Source: JAOPZW01 sp963788935
Lineage (GTDB): Bacteria > Actinomycetota > Thermoleophilia > Solirubrobacterales > Solirubrobacteraceae
NCBI GenBank assembly: GCA_963788935.1
Contig: CAWBIM010000016.1
Location: 372,001 to 436,000, forward strand
DNA: 64,000 bases
Reading direction: 5' to 3'
Position numbers and translations under genes: made by a program. This document shows positions 51,501 through 60,345 of this stretch, piece after piece; the stretch's first letter is position 1, and the number at the start of each line of letters is the position of its first letter. The notes beneath the pieces were generated by a model. It was not told the DNA's origin and ran no database searches. It was given only the letters and a program-made list of their open reading frames with translations.

Positions 51501-52643
51501 ATGCCGATCCCCACGGAGCTCGTGGGTTCGCTGCCGCGTCCGGAGAAGCTCCAGAACGCGTATCAGGACCTCGACGACGGCAAGATCACGTTCGAGGACC
51601 TGCAGGCCCTGCAGGACGAGGCGGCCGAGGACTCGATCAAGCGCCTCGAGGCCACCGGCGAGCCGATCGTCACCGACGGCGAGCAGCGCGAGTCGAGCTT
51701 CGCGACGTACTCGATCACCGACACCCTGGCCGGCACCGGCCTCGCGGACAACCTGGCGGGCGACGGCCAGTTCTTCGCGATCTTCGACGACGGCCACCAT
51801 CGCCAGCTGCCGCGGCTCACCGGCGGCCCGTTCCGCTACAAGACCTACGCGTCGGAGTTCGTCGAGAAGAACAGGAAGATCGCGACCCACGAGGTCAAGC
51901 AGGCCGTCATCTCGCCGTCGATGATGATGCTGCTCTATCCGCTCGAGGGCGAGATCGAGGGCTACTCGCGCGAGCAGTTCCTCGAGGACTGCGTGGGCGA
52001 GTGCGAGAAGGACATCCGCCAGTGCTTCGCGGCCGGCGCCGTCCGCGTCTCGGTCGACTTCACCGAGGGCCGCCTGGCCAACAAGAACGACGCGCGCAAC
52101 CCCTGGACCGGCCAGGACATGCTCGGGGACTTCATCGACCTCAACAACCGGCTCTTCGCGCGCTTCAGCGCCGACGAGCGGCGCAACATCGGCATCCACA
52201 CCTGTCCCGGCGGCGACAACGACTCCGTGCACAGCAAGGAGGTGCCGTACGAGAAGCTGCTCTCGAAGATGTTCCAGATGAACGCCGGCTACTTCCTCAT
52301 CCAGTGCGCCAGCGAGGAGGACAAGGAGGAGGTCTACCGGCTCTGCGGCCAGTACAGCCGTGACGACGCCGACGGCGTCGCGCAGGTGTGCTTCATGGGC
52401 GTCATCAACCCGCTGACGCCCGAGGTCGAGACCGCCGAGCAGGTCCGCGACGACCTCGTCACCGCGGCGAAGCACATCCCGGTGGAGCGCCTCGGCGCGA
52501 CCGACGACTGCGGCTTCTCGCCGTTCAGCCGCGACCTCAAGCCCAAGCACGGCTCGCCCGACTTCGCCCGCGACGTGGCGATGCAGAAGATCACCGCGCG
52601 CCTCGAGGGCACGCGGATGGCGTCCGAGCAGCTCGGCGTCTAG
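51501..52643 (+). CDS. Cobalamin-independent methionine synthase (MetE C-terminal) family protein
   Basis: A 380-residue zinc-dependent methyl/alkyl-transferase of the MetE/UROD-like fold, lacking the N-terminal half of canonical MetE. It begins TELVGSLPRPEKL, the strand shared by MetE, and places zinc ligands at IGIHTCPGGDND (His-x-Cys) and TDDCGFSPF (Cys). Such stand-alone forms include corrinoid-dependent methionine synthases and epoxyalkane:coenzyme M transferase; the substrate cannot be set from sequence. I take the ATG at 51501, preceded by GAGGAGAGAG, over an in-frame ATG at 51450 that has no ribosome binding site. It is divergent from the RecA-like/XRE/cupin regulator. Confidence 0.85.
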   Translation: MPIPTELVGSLPRPEKLQNAYQDLDDGKITFEDLQALQDEAAEDSIKRLEATGEPIVTDGEQRESSFATYSITDTLAGTGLADNLAGDGQFFAIFDDGHHRQLPRLTGGPFRYKTYASEFVEKNRKIATHEVKQAVISPSMMMLLYPLEGEIEGYSREQFLEDCVGECEKDIRQCFAAGAVRVSVDFTEGRLANKNDARNPWTGQDMLGDFIDLNNRLFARFSADERRNIGIHTCPGGDNDSVHSKEVPYEKLLSKMFQMNAGYFLIQCASEEDKEEVYRLCGQYSRDDADGVAQVCFMGVINPLTPEVETAEQVRDDLVTAAKHIPVERLGATDDCGFSPFSRDLKPKHGSPDFARDVAMQKITARLEGTRMASEQLGV

Positions 52644-52730
52644 CCCGTCCGATTCCGCCCGGGCGCCGCACGCCGGCGCCCGGGCCGATCGTGCTTGGAT
52701 CCCGGCGTCCCCGGCGGCGGAGGCCCGAGC

Positions 52731-55149
52731 ATGATCGACACCGACCACTACCTGCGCTTCGAGCGCGCCGGCGCGGTGCGCGAGACCGCGCACGGCGTCG
52801 AGGCCGACCTCGAGCGCGGCGAGCGGCTGCGCGTCGACGTCGTCGCCGCGGACGTCGTCCGGCTGAAGATCACCCGCGGCGGCGCCTTCGACGAGGCCCC
52901 GACGTACGCGGTCTGCGCCGACCCGCTCGCGCCGGCCACGCCGTTCGACGTCGAGCGCGACGACGGCGTCGTGCGCGTCAGCACGACCGCGCTCGTCGTC
53001 TCGCTCGGGCTCGACCCGTTCCGGCTCGACGTCCACCGCCCCGACGGGTCGGCCGTGATCGAGACGGCCGAGGACGCCGACGGGCGGCCGTGGCCGTACG
53101 CGACGCTGAACGGGGCCTTCACCGTCCGCCGCCGCTGCCGGCGCGAGGACGCGATCTACGGGCTGGGGGAGAAGACCGGCCCGCACAACCGCCGGGGGCG
53201 CGATTTCACGCTGTGGAACACCGACGTCCTCGATCCGTACGCGACGGCCGAGTTCACCGCCGCCGCGCCGCCGGGCGACCCGCGCGGCGACCGCACCAGC
53301 GCCGAGTTCGATCCGTACTACGTCTCGATCCCGTTCTTCTCGCACCTCGACGCCGCCACGCGGCGCGGCCGGCGGGTCGTTCGTCGACAACGGCTACCGG
53401 GCGGCGTACGCGTTCTCGGCGGGCGAGGAGTACCGCATGCACTTCGCCGGCGGGCAGTACACCGAGTACGTCTTCGCCGGTCCCGGGCTGCCGGACGTCG
53501 TGCGCGCCTACACCGCGCTGACCGGCCGCGCGGCGATCCCGCCGCTGTGGGCGCTCGGCTACCACCAGTGCCGCTGGCACCGCTACACGCAGGCCCAGGT
53601 CGAGGAGCTGGCCGAGCGCCACCGGGCCGAGGGGATCCCGTGCGACGGCCTGTGGCTCGACATCGAGCACATGGACGGCTACCGCGTGTTCACCTGGGAC
53701 ACGGAGTCCTTCCCGGACGCCGACGGGATGCTCGCGCGGCTGGGCGACCGCGGCTTCCGGGTCGTCACGATCGTCGACCCGGGCGTCAAGCACGAGCCCG
53801 GCTATGCGGTCTTCGACGAGGCGCTCGCGCGCGACGTCCTCTGCCGGACCGAGGGCGGCGACCTCTACATCGGCGACGTGTGGCCGGGCGACACCGCGTT
53901 CCCCGACCTCGCGACCGAGGAGGGGCGCGCATGGTGGGGAGAGCGCAACGCCGCGCACCGGCGGTCGGGCGTCGCGGGGATCTGGAACGACATGAACGAG
54001 CCCGCGACCGGCCGCAATCCGCCCGAGGCGATGCGCTTCGACCACGGCCGCGTCGCGCACGAGCGCATCCACAACCAGTACGGGCTGCTCATGGCGATGG
54101 CGACGACCGACGGCCTGCTCGCCGAGCGGCCCGAGGAGCGCACCTTCGTCCTCTCGCGGGCCGGCTTCTCCGGCATCCAGCGCTACGCGGCGAACTGGAT
54201 GGGCGACAACCAGGCCCGCTGGGACCACCTCTGGGTGAGCATCCCGATGGCCATGGGTCTCGGGCTCTCCGGGCAGCCGTTCGTCGGGGCCGACATCGGC
54301 GGCTTCTTCGGGGACTCGAACGCCGAGCTCGCGCTGCGCTGGATGCAGTACGGGACGCTGACGCCGTTCTGCCGCAACCACTCGATGGTCGGCAACGTCG
54401 ACCAGTACGCGTGGTCGTGGGGGGAGACGATCACCGGCCTCGTGCGCGAGGCGATCGCGCTGCGCTACCGGCTGATGCCGTACGTCTACGCCGCGTTCCT
54501 GGCCGCGAGCGAGACGGGCGAGCCGGTGCAGCGCCCGCTCGTCTTCGACCACCAGGACGATCCGGCCGTCCGCGACCTCGACGACGAGTACCTCTTCGGC
54601 CCCGACCTGCTCGTCGCGCCGGTGACCGCGGCCGGGACGACCGCCCGCCACGTCTACCTGCCGGCGGGCGACTGGTACGACTGGCACACCGACGAGCCCG
54701 CCGGGCCCGGCTGGGTGCTCGCGCCGACGCCGATGGACCGCATCCCGATCCACGCGCGTGCGGGCGCCGTGATCCCGATGTGGCCGGACGCGCCGCCGGC
54801 GGCCGGCGGCCACCAGCCCGCGGTGGTCGAGTTGCACCTGTTCGTCCCGCGCGCCGACGGGGAGCGCACGTCGTTCCTGCAGGAGGACGACGGCCTCACG
54901 TTCGCCGCCCGCGACGGGGCGCGCCGGCGGACGACGTTCACCGTCGCCCGGGCGGGCGGCACGGTGACGCTCCGCGCCGAGGTCGAGGGCGACGGCTACC
55001 CCGAGTTCGCCCGCGAGGCGTTCCACCTCGTGCTCCACGGGGCGGCGCCCGAGGCGGTCGTCGTCGACGGCGAGCGGGTCGCGGCGCGCGACGGTCGCGT
55101 CGTGATCCCCAACGCCGGCACGGCGTTCACGGCGGAGTTCGAGGTCTAG
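52731..55149 (+). CDS. GH31 alpha-glucosidase, frame broken once
   Basis: A glycoside hydrolase family 31 enzyme, 805 residues after removal of one C near 53370. Its N-terminal beta-sandwich (residues 1-220) includes IYGLGEKTGPHNRRG; the barrel has LGYHQCRWHRYTQ, GLWLDIEHMDGYRVFTWD, the nucleophile in GIWNDMNEPA, the acid/base Asp in NWMGDNQARWDHL, and FVGADIGGFFGD, FCRNHSMVG. It would release glucose from the non-reducing end of alpha-glucosides (or act as xylosidase/transferase); context suggests malto-oligosaccharides. No signal peptide, so intracellular. It converges with the GGDEF-EAL gene with overlapping stop codons. Confidence 0.9.
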
Positions 55150-56996
55150 GCGGTCGCCGGGGCGGCCGTGGCCGCGGCGCGTTCGAGCATCTCGGTCGCC
55201 TCGTCCACCGGCGCGGGCCGGCCGAAGAGGTAGCCCTGGGCGCGCGGGCAGCCGAGCGCGAGCAGCAGGTCGCGCTGGCTCTCGGTCTCGATGCCCTCGG
55301 CGACGACCGCGCAGCCCAGCGGCCCGGCCATCTGCATGACGGCGGTGACGACGGCGCGGGCGCCGACGTCGGCCTCCATCGCGGCGATGAACGAGCGGTC
55401 GATCTTCACCGCGGCGAGGCGCAGGCTGCTGAGGCGGGCGAGCGACGAGTAGCCCGTGCCGAAGTCGTCGAGGACGAGGCCCGCGCCGGTGGAGCGCAGG
55501 CGCTCGAGCATCTGCAGCGGCTGGTCGGTCGCCTGGCGCATGAGGGCCGACTCGGTGAGCTCGAGCAGCAGCCGCTCGGCCGGGGCGCGATGGGTCTCGA
55601 GGAGCTCGACGAGCAGGTCGGGCAGCTGCTCGTCGGCGAGCTGGCTGGCGGAGAGGTTGACGGACATCCGGACGTCGTGGCCGGCCGCCTGCCAGGCCGC
55701 GAGCTGCTCGACGGCGCGGGCCAGGACGAAGCGGCCGATCGGCAGGATCAGGCCGGTGCGCTCGGCGATCGGGATGAACTCGGCCGGGCTGACCGGTCCG
55801 AGGTCGGCGCAGTTCCAGCGCAGCAGCGCCTCCATGCCCACGATGCTCGAGTCCGTGATGTCGACGACCGGCTGGTAGACGACGTGCAACTCGTCGCGGT
55901 CCAGCGCGCGGCGGAGGTGGCGCTCGAGCGTCATGCGGCTGCTGGCGGCGTCGCGCATCGAGGCGGCGAACAGCTTCACGGTGCCGCGGCGCTCGAGCTT
56001 CGCGGCGTAGAGCGCGAGGTCGGCGTCGCGCAGCGCCTCCTCGCCCGTCGCGGCGTCGGCGACGCGGCGGGCGCCGATCGTGACGGAGACCTCGACCTCC
56101 TCGCCGTCGAGGCTGAACGGCTCGGCGCAGCTGTCGGCGAGGCGCTGGCCCACCGCGAGCGCCCCGTCATCGTCGCGGATCCCGTCGGCCACGAGGACGA
56201 ACTCGTCGCCGCCCGGACGGGCGAGGAGGTCGCCGAGGCGGGCGTGGCCGCTCAGGCGCTCGGCGACGAGCACGAGCAGGCGGTCGCCGGCGTGGTGGCC
56301 GAGCGAGTCGTTGACGAACTTGAAGCCGTCCACGTCGATGACGTAGACCGCGCGCGAGGCGCGCAGGTCCATCGCGTCGATGCGGTCGTGCAGCGCCGTG
56401 CGGTTGGCGAGGCCCGTGAGGGGGTCCTGCGCGCTGCGGCGCTGGAAGTCGTCGGTGGTCGCGCGCATGCGGCCGAAGAGGTAGGCGACGAGCGTCGTGT
56501 TGACCACGAGCGTCGCGAGGGCCACGACCCCGAGGCCCCACAGGCTGCCGTGGCCGTTGTACGGCCCGCCCATGTGCACCGACAGGGCCGACGCGGTGGC
56601 GCAGCCCGCGGCGATGAGCACGGCGTGCAGCGCGACGTCACGGCCCGGGAGCGTGCAGACGACGATCGGCAGGAACCACAGGGCGAGCAGGAAGAACCCC
56701 GAGGGCAGACCGCCACCCGCGTAGACGAGCCCCGACACGGCGACGGCCCCGACGACCGCGACGACGTTCATCGCGGGACGCGAGACGATGATCGCGCGGC
56801 GCAGGAGGACGGCGAGATACAGCGGCGCGGTGGCGGCGGTGAGCACGACGACGGCCGCGTCGTTCGCGCGGCCCGCGTGCGGGACGAGCAGCCACACGAC
56901 GGTCATCACGATCATCACCGGCCAGGCAGCGGCGATGGCGCGCGTGATGAGCGCGGCACGATCGGTGGGCCTGGGGGGGACAGCGATGTGGAGCAT
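55146..56996 (-). CDS. Membrane-anchored GGDEF-EAL cyclic-di-GMP protein
   Basis: A 616-residue protein. Six or so transmembrane helices occupy residues 15-165 (for example AAAWPVMIVMTVVWLLV, VVAVVGAVAVSGLVYAGG), then a GGDEF domain with the intact signature RPGGDEFVLV (about 265-275) and an EAL domain with EALLRW, ELTESALM, DDFGTGYSSLARL, KIDRSFI and VVAEGIETE. All metal and catalytic residues of the EAL domain appear present, so it is probably an active phosphodiesterase; diguanylate cyclase activity is also possible because GGDEF is intact. No periplasmic sensor domain is visible; the membrane part may itself sense. Confidence 0.9.
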   Translation of the reverse strand: MLHIAVPPRPTDRAALITRAIAAAWPVMIVMTVVWLLVPHAGRANDAAVVVLTAATAPLYLAVLLRRAIIVSRPAMNVVAVVGAVAVSGLVYAGGGLPSGFFLLALWFLPIVVCTLPGRDVALHAVLIAAGCATASALSVHMGGPYNGHGSLWGLGVVALATLVVNTTLVAYLFGRMRATTDDFQRRSAQDPLTGLANRTALHDRIDAMDLRASRAVYVIDVDGFKFVNDSLGHHAGDRLLVLVAERLSGHARLGDLLARPGGDEFVLVADGIRDDDGALAVGQRLADSCAEPFSLDGEEVEVSVTIGARRVADAATGEEALRDADLALYAAKLERRGTVKLFAASMRDAASSRMTLERHLRRALDRDELHVVYQPVVDITDSSIVGMEALLRWNCADLGPVSPAEFIPIAERTGLILPIGRFVLARAVEQLAAWQAAGHDVRMSVNLSASQLADEQLPDLLVELLETHRAPAERLLLELTESALMRQATDQPLQMLERLRSTGAGLVLDDFGTGYSSLARLSSLRLAAVKIDRSFIAAMEADVGARAVVTAVMQMAGPLGCAVVAEGIETESQRDLLLALGCPRAQGYLFGRPAPVDEATEMLERAAATAAPATA

Positions 56997-57103
56997 GGCC
57001 GGCCCGGTAATCGGCCGGCCGCACCCGAACTTTTGGCGCGTGGACGGTTGGCGCGGACCCGCTGCGGTCGTTTGCCGCGTGACCGGGGCAACCGGTTACG
57101 GCG

Positions 57104-57920
57104 CTAGGCCGCCGCGAGCGCCGCGCACGCCGCCTCGTACTCCGACGGCGACCGCCCGACCACCGCGCGGAAGTCGCGGATGAAGTGGGCGTGGTCGAAG
57201 TAGCCGAGGTCGAGCGCGAGCCGGGTCCAGTCGCTGCGCTCGCCCGCGGCGAGCTGCTCGGCCGCCTCCTGGAGGCGGTAGCGCCGCAGGACCCACTTCG
57301 GCCCGACGCCGACGTGGCGGCGGAACAGGCGCTGCAGCGTGCGGGTCGACACGGCGTGGCGGCGCGCGATCGCCTCGACGCTCGTCCCGGGCTCGACCTC
57401 GAGCATGTCGGCCACGACCTCCTGGACGAGCGCGACGTCGGGGTCGGGCTCGGGCATGCGGGCGCGCAGGAACGCCTCGGTGAGCGCGAGCTTCTCCTCC
57501 GGCGCGGCCTCCGCCGCGGCGGCGCGCTCGAGCTCGCGGCCGGCGGGGCCGAAGAGGTCGGCGCAGGGCCACCGCGCGGTCGGTGATCTCGTGCACGGGG
57601 CGGCCGAGGAAGCCCGAGAAGCCACCGGGGCGGAACTTCACGCCGACCGCCCACCCGCTCCCGGCCAGGATGCGGACGTCGCGGCGGCGATGGACGCCGT
57701 GGACCGCGGCGCCGTGCGGCTCGAAGACGAGGTTCACGCACGGGTGCGTGACGACCTCCTGGCGGTGCGCGGGGCGGCCGCCCAGGTCCCATTGCACGAC
57801 CCAGTGGCGCTCGACGACGTGGGCGAGGTCCGTGCTGGGCGGCGTGCGGCGCAGCGTGAAGACGCGGCCGATCGCCTCGGGCCCGAGGATGCCCCGCGTC
57901 GATGTCGTGGGCCGGTCCAT
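57104..57920 (-). CDS. AraC-family regulator with DUF6597 N-terminal domain, frame broken once
   Basis: A 271-residue regulator after removing one plus-strand C near 57564. The N-terminal DUF6597 domain (VVERHWVVQWDLGGRP, HPCVNLVFEPHGAAVHGV, GVKFRPGGFSGFLG, HEITDR) is followed by the double HTH: ARRHAVSTRTLQRLFRRHVGVGPKWVLRRYRLQ and ALDLGYFDHAHFIRDFRAVVGRSPSEY. Proteins of this type are commonly neighbours of VOC/glyoxalase genes and control them; here a cupin gene is divergent and a VOC gene lies next. A conserved motif precedes both of those genes. Confidence 0.85.
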
Positions 57921-57934
57921 CGCCTGGCGGATTC

Positions 57935-57967
57935 TTCCAAGACGCCCGGCCGGGCCGTCTCTAGATT
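57935..57967 (+). promoter_or_regulatory. Cupin promoter: shared TTCCAAGACGCC motif and TAGATT -10 box
   Basis: TTCCAAGACGCC followed by CGGCCG starts at 57935; TAGATT (57962-57967) ends seven bases before the ATG at 57975. The same motif with matching spacing precedes the VOC gene. It also lies only 15 bases from the divergent AraC start codon, so AraC autoregulation is possible. Confidence 0.55.
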
Positions 57968-57974
57968 CAGGGCG

Positions 57975-58364
57975 ATGAGCACCGGATACGGACACACCAA
58001 CATCGACGACGTCGAGGATCTCGCCGCGAAGTTCGGCATGGGCGAGATCGGCGAGGCGCGCTACCTGCGCGACGACGTCGGCGCCGAGGCGATCGGCATC
58101 ACCTACTACCGCATGAACCCGGGCAAGCGCACGGGCTTCGGCCACCGTCACGAGAAGGCCGAGGAGATGTACGTCGTGGTCGCCGGGACCGGCCGGGTCA
58201 AGGTCGACGACGACCTCGTCGACCTCAAGGCCCGCGACGTGGTGCGCGTGGCGCCCGCGTCGGTCCGCGAGATCGAGGCCGGGCCCGACGGCATCGAGGT
58301 CATCGCCCTCGGCACCCACTTCGAGGGCGACGGCGAGATGCTCCAGGGGTGGTGGACCGAGTAG
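57975..58364 (+). CDS. Cupin-domain protein
   Basis: A 129-residue single-domain cupin. Motif 1 is GFGHRHEKAEEMYVVVAGTG, with the His-x-His and Glu metal ligands; motif 2 is APASVREIEAGPDGIEVIALG, where the fourth ligand His is not at its usual place, and LGTHFEGD follows. It likely binds a divalent metal; the reaction is unknown. Leaderless start supported by TAGATT seven bases upstream. A hairpin terminator follows 18 bases after the stop. Confidence 0.8.
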   Translation: MSTGYGHTNIDDVEDLAAKFGMGEIGEARYLRDDVGAEAIGITYYRMNPGKRTGFGHRHEKAEEMYVVVAGTGRVKVDDDLVDLKARDVVRVAPASVREIEAGPDGIEVIALGTHFEGDGEMLQGWWTE

Positions 58365-58381
58365 CCGCCCGTTAACGGCGA

Positions 58382-58401
58382 AAGCCCGCTCTCGCGGGCT
58401 T
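58382..58401. terminator. Hairpin terminator after the cupin gene
   Basis: AAGCCCGC and GCGGGCTT separated by TCTC: an eight-base-pair stem with a four-base loop. On the minus strand the stem is followed by TCGCC rather than a T run. It can serve the cupin transcript and possibly an antisense transcript from the other side. Confidence 0.65.
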
Positions 58402-58550
58402 CGGCCATCAGAAGATCAGGCGGTTATTGGGGAGGGGACGTTCGTAGAAGGTCTCAGCCTCGGGTTGCCTTCGCTGTCTGACAGTCGGAGTATCGGCGAG
58501 CAGCGGCCCGGGCTGTAGGCCTCCGCCGGATTGGGCGCGCCGGCGCGCGG
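58402..58550. other. Non-coding stretch with lower G+C
   Basis: About 150 bases with visibly lower G+C than surroundings and no credible coding frame. It holds the short palindrome CTGTC-T-GACAG at 58474-58484. A minus-strand transcript ending at the hairpin at 58382-58401 is conceivable, but I recognise no RNA family here. Confidence 0.35.
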
Positions 58551-58562
58551 TTGGCCGTTTCG

Positions 58563-58594
58563 TTCAAGACGCCGCGGCCGCATCGCGGGACGAT
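58563..58594 (+). promoter_or_regulatory. VOC promoter: shared TTCAAGACGCC motif and GACGAT -10-like box
   Basis: TTCAAGACGCC with CGGCCG following starts 39 bases before the VOC ATG; the cupin gene has the same motif 40 bases before its ATG. GACGAT at 58589-58594 ends seven bases before the start codon, the position of -10 boxes in the other leaderless genes. Confidence 0.5.
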
Positions 58595-58601
58595 CGTGGA
58601 C

Positions 58602-59018
58602 ATGACCAGCGACACCACACCCGCGATCACGATGCAGTTCGGCTGGACGATCGTCTACGTCGACGACCCGGCGGCGGCCGCGGCCTTCTACGAGCGGACC
58701 TTCGGCCTGCCGGGGGAGTTCGCCGCGCCCGACGGCAGCTACGCCCAGCTCGACACGGGGGCGACGAAGCTCGCGTTCGCCTCGTACACGCTCGGCGAGG
58801 GGAACTTCGCGGGCGGCGTGCGCCGGGCGGGTGCGGACGGGGCGCCGCCGAACGTCGAGATCGTGCTCGTCCACGACGAGGTCGATCGCGCCTACGAGAT
58901 CGCGCTCGCGGCCGGCTGCGCGGCCCTCGCCCCGCCGCAGGACAAGCCCCAGGGCCAGCGCGTCGCGTACGTGCGCGACCCGTTCGGGACGCTCCTCGAG
59001 CTCGCGACGCCGCTCTAG
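58602..59018 (+). CDS. VOC/glyoxalase-fold protein
   Basis: A 138-residue vicinal-oxygen-chelate protein: FGWTIVYVDDPAAAAAFYERTFGL opens the first beta-alpha-beta-beta-beta unit, VEIVLVHDEVDRAYEIALAAGC and VAYVRDPFGTLLELATPL form the second, with the final Glu metal ligand in LLELATP. Glyoxalases, dioxygenases and resistance proteins share this fold; the reaction cannot be assigned. The ATG at 58602 is preferred over an in-frame GTG 51 bases upstream because of the -10-like box in front of it. Likely target of the nearby AraC regulator. Confidence 0.8.
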   Translation: MTSDTTPAITMQFGWTIVYVDDPAAAAAFYERTFGLPGEFAAPDGSYAQLDTGATKLAFASYTLGEGNFAGGVRRAGADGAPPNVEIVLVHDEVDRAYEIALAAGCAALAPPQDKPQGQRVAYVRDPFGTLLELATPL

Positions 59019-59260
59019 GCGCGGCGACCGTCCGATATTCGTCCAGGATTCCGGTGCGGCGCGTGAAACGCGGTAGCGACCTGCCGTTGACGTGGCAGTC
59101 AGCACAAGTCGTTGCTGCGGATCGAGGGGACTCGGTAGGAAGCCGGGCCTCCGGGACTGACAATGCGTCCCGCACCCCGACCGCACGACGGACGGCGAAC
59201 AAGCGGGTCCTGAGCGCGCCTCCGCGGACGGGCTCAGGGCCCGCGCCGCCGCTCCGCGCC
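59019..59260. other. Intergenic region, no gene recognised
   Basis: 242 bases between convergent VOC and glycerate kinase genes. A short hairpin CTGCC-N8-GGCAG occurs at 59081-59098 with TTGACG inside the loop. No coding frame, tRNA fold or known RNA is apparent. Confidence 0.3.
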
Positions 59261-60250
59261 TCAGGCGTCGGCGATCTCGCGCCCGAGGCGCTCGGCCGTC
59301 GCCTCGATCTCCGCGAGCGTCGTCGCCTCGTGCACGCCGCGCAGCGCGATGCGGTCGGCCGCCTCCTCGGGCACCGAGTCGCGCCCCACGATCGCGTACA
59401 GCGGGACCCCGGCCTTCAGGGCGCGCTCGCCGATCTCGCCGACGATCTTGCCCATGACGCTCTGCTCGTCGATGCGGCCCTCGCCGGCGATGACGCCCGC
59501 GCAGCCGCGCAGGCGCTCGTCGAAGCGCACGGTGTCGAGCACGTACGGCGCGCCGGGCTCGAGCGCGGCGTCGAAGCGCGCCCACAGCCCGCCCGAGAGG
59601 CCGCCCGCGGCGCCGGTCATCGCGACGCCCCGCGGGTCGCGCGGCAACTCGGTCGCGTAGGCGTCGAGGCGCTCGGCCAGGCGCTCCACCATCGCCGCGT
59701 CGGCGCCCTTCTGCGGCCCGTAGATCTCGGCGCAGCGCTCCCACGGCGTGGTCACGTCGCAGAGGACGGCGATCCGCGTGTCGCCCGGGCCGCCCAGGTC
59801 CGCGAGCGCCTCGAGCGCGCCGCGCCCGCCGTCGACGGTCGCCGAGCCGCCGACCGCGACCATGATCTCCTCGACCCCGCGCTGCGCGGCGGCGTGGATG
59901 AGCTGGCCGGTGCCGTAGGTCGTCGTGACCCAGGGGTCCTTCTCCTCCTCGGTGACGAGCGCGAGCCCGCTCGCCACGGCCATCTCGACGATTGCGCGGC
60001 GCCCGCCGTCGATGAGCGCGAACGGCGCGGTGATCGGCCGGCCGAGCGGGTCGCGGACGTCGTCGACCGCGACCTCCTCGCCTCCGATCGACGCGAGCAG
60101 CGTCTCCTGCGTGCCCTCGCCGCCGTCGGCGACGGGGCAGAGCTCGGCCTCGAGCCCGGCGGCGCTCAGCCCGCGCCCGATCGCCTCGGCGACCTCGACC
60201 GCGCTGAAGGTGCCCTTGAACGAGTCGGGCGCGACGAGGACCATGGCCAT
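59261..60250 (-). CDS. glxK: Glycerate kinase (GlxK/GarK type)
   Basis: A 329-residue type-II glycerate kinase phosphorylating glycerate to 2-phosphoglycerate. It begins VLVAPDSFKGTFSAVEVAEAIGRGL, the substrate-binding start of the family, then CPVADGGEGTQETL, GTGQLIHAAAQRGVEEIMVAVGGSATVDGG (nucleotide/substrate glycine-rich loop), MTGAAGGLSGGLWA, CAGVIAGEGRIDEQSVMGK and VPLYAIVGRD. It would complete the conversion of glyoxylate carbon to central metabolism begun by Hyi and GlxR in the purine island 30 kb away. The ATG at 60250 lies eight bases after a TAGCGT box. Confidence 0.93.
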   Translation of the reverse strand: MAMVLVAPDSFKGTFSAVEVAEAIGRGLSAAGLEAELCPVADGGEGTQETLLASIGGEEVAVDDVRDPLGRPITAPFALIDGGRRAIVEMAVASGLALVTEEEKDPWVTTTYGTGQLIHAAAQRGVEEIMVAVGGSATVDGGRGALEALADLGGPGDTRIAVLCDVTTPWERCAEIYGPQKGADAAMVERLAERLDAYATELPRDPRGVAMTGAAGGLSGGLWARFDAALEPGAPYVLDTVRFDERLRGCAGVIAGEGRIDEQSVMGKIVGEIGERALKAGVPLYAIVGRDSVPEEAADRIALRGVHEATTLAEIEATAERLGREIADA

Positions 60251-60258
60251 GGGGCGCG

Positions 60259-60264
60259 ACGCTA
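60259..60264 (-). promoter_or_regulatory. -10 element (TAGCGT) of the glycerate kinase leaderless promoter
   Basis: On the minus strand TAGCGT, eight bases, then ATG at 60250. The hexamer is the same as the -10 of the SoxR-controlled gene. Confidence 0.5.
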
Positions 60265-60345
60265 TCTGAGAAGCGCCGACGGCGTTGGGCTCGGCGAGAA
60301 CGTCGCGGCGGGCGCGCCACCGCGCGCCCGCCGGTCCCACGCGAC

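Noticed and set aside
59040..59215. tRNA or tmRNA in the low-GC gap
   Set aside because: No cloverleaf arms, T-loop sequence or tag-peptide frame could be found by eye.
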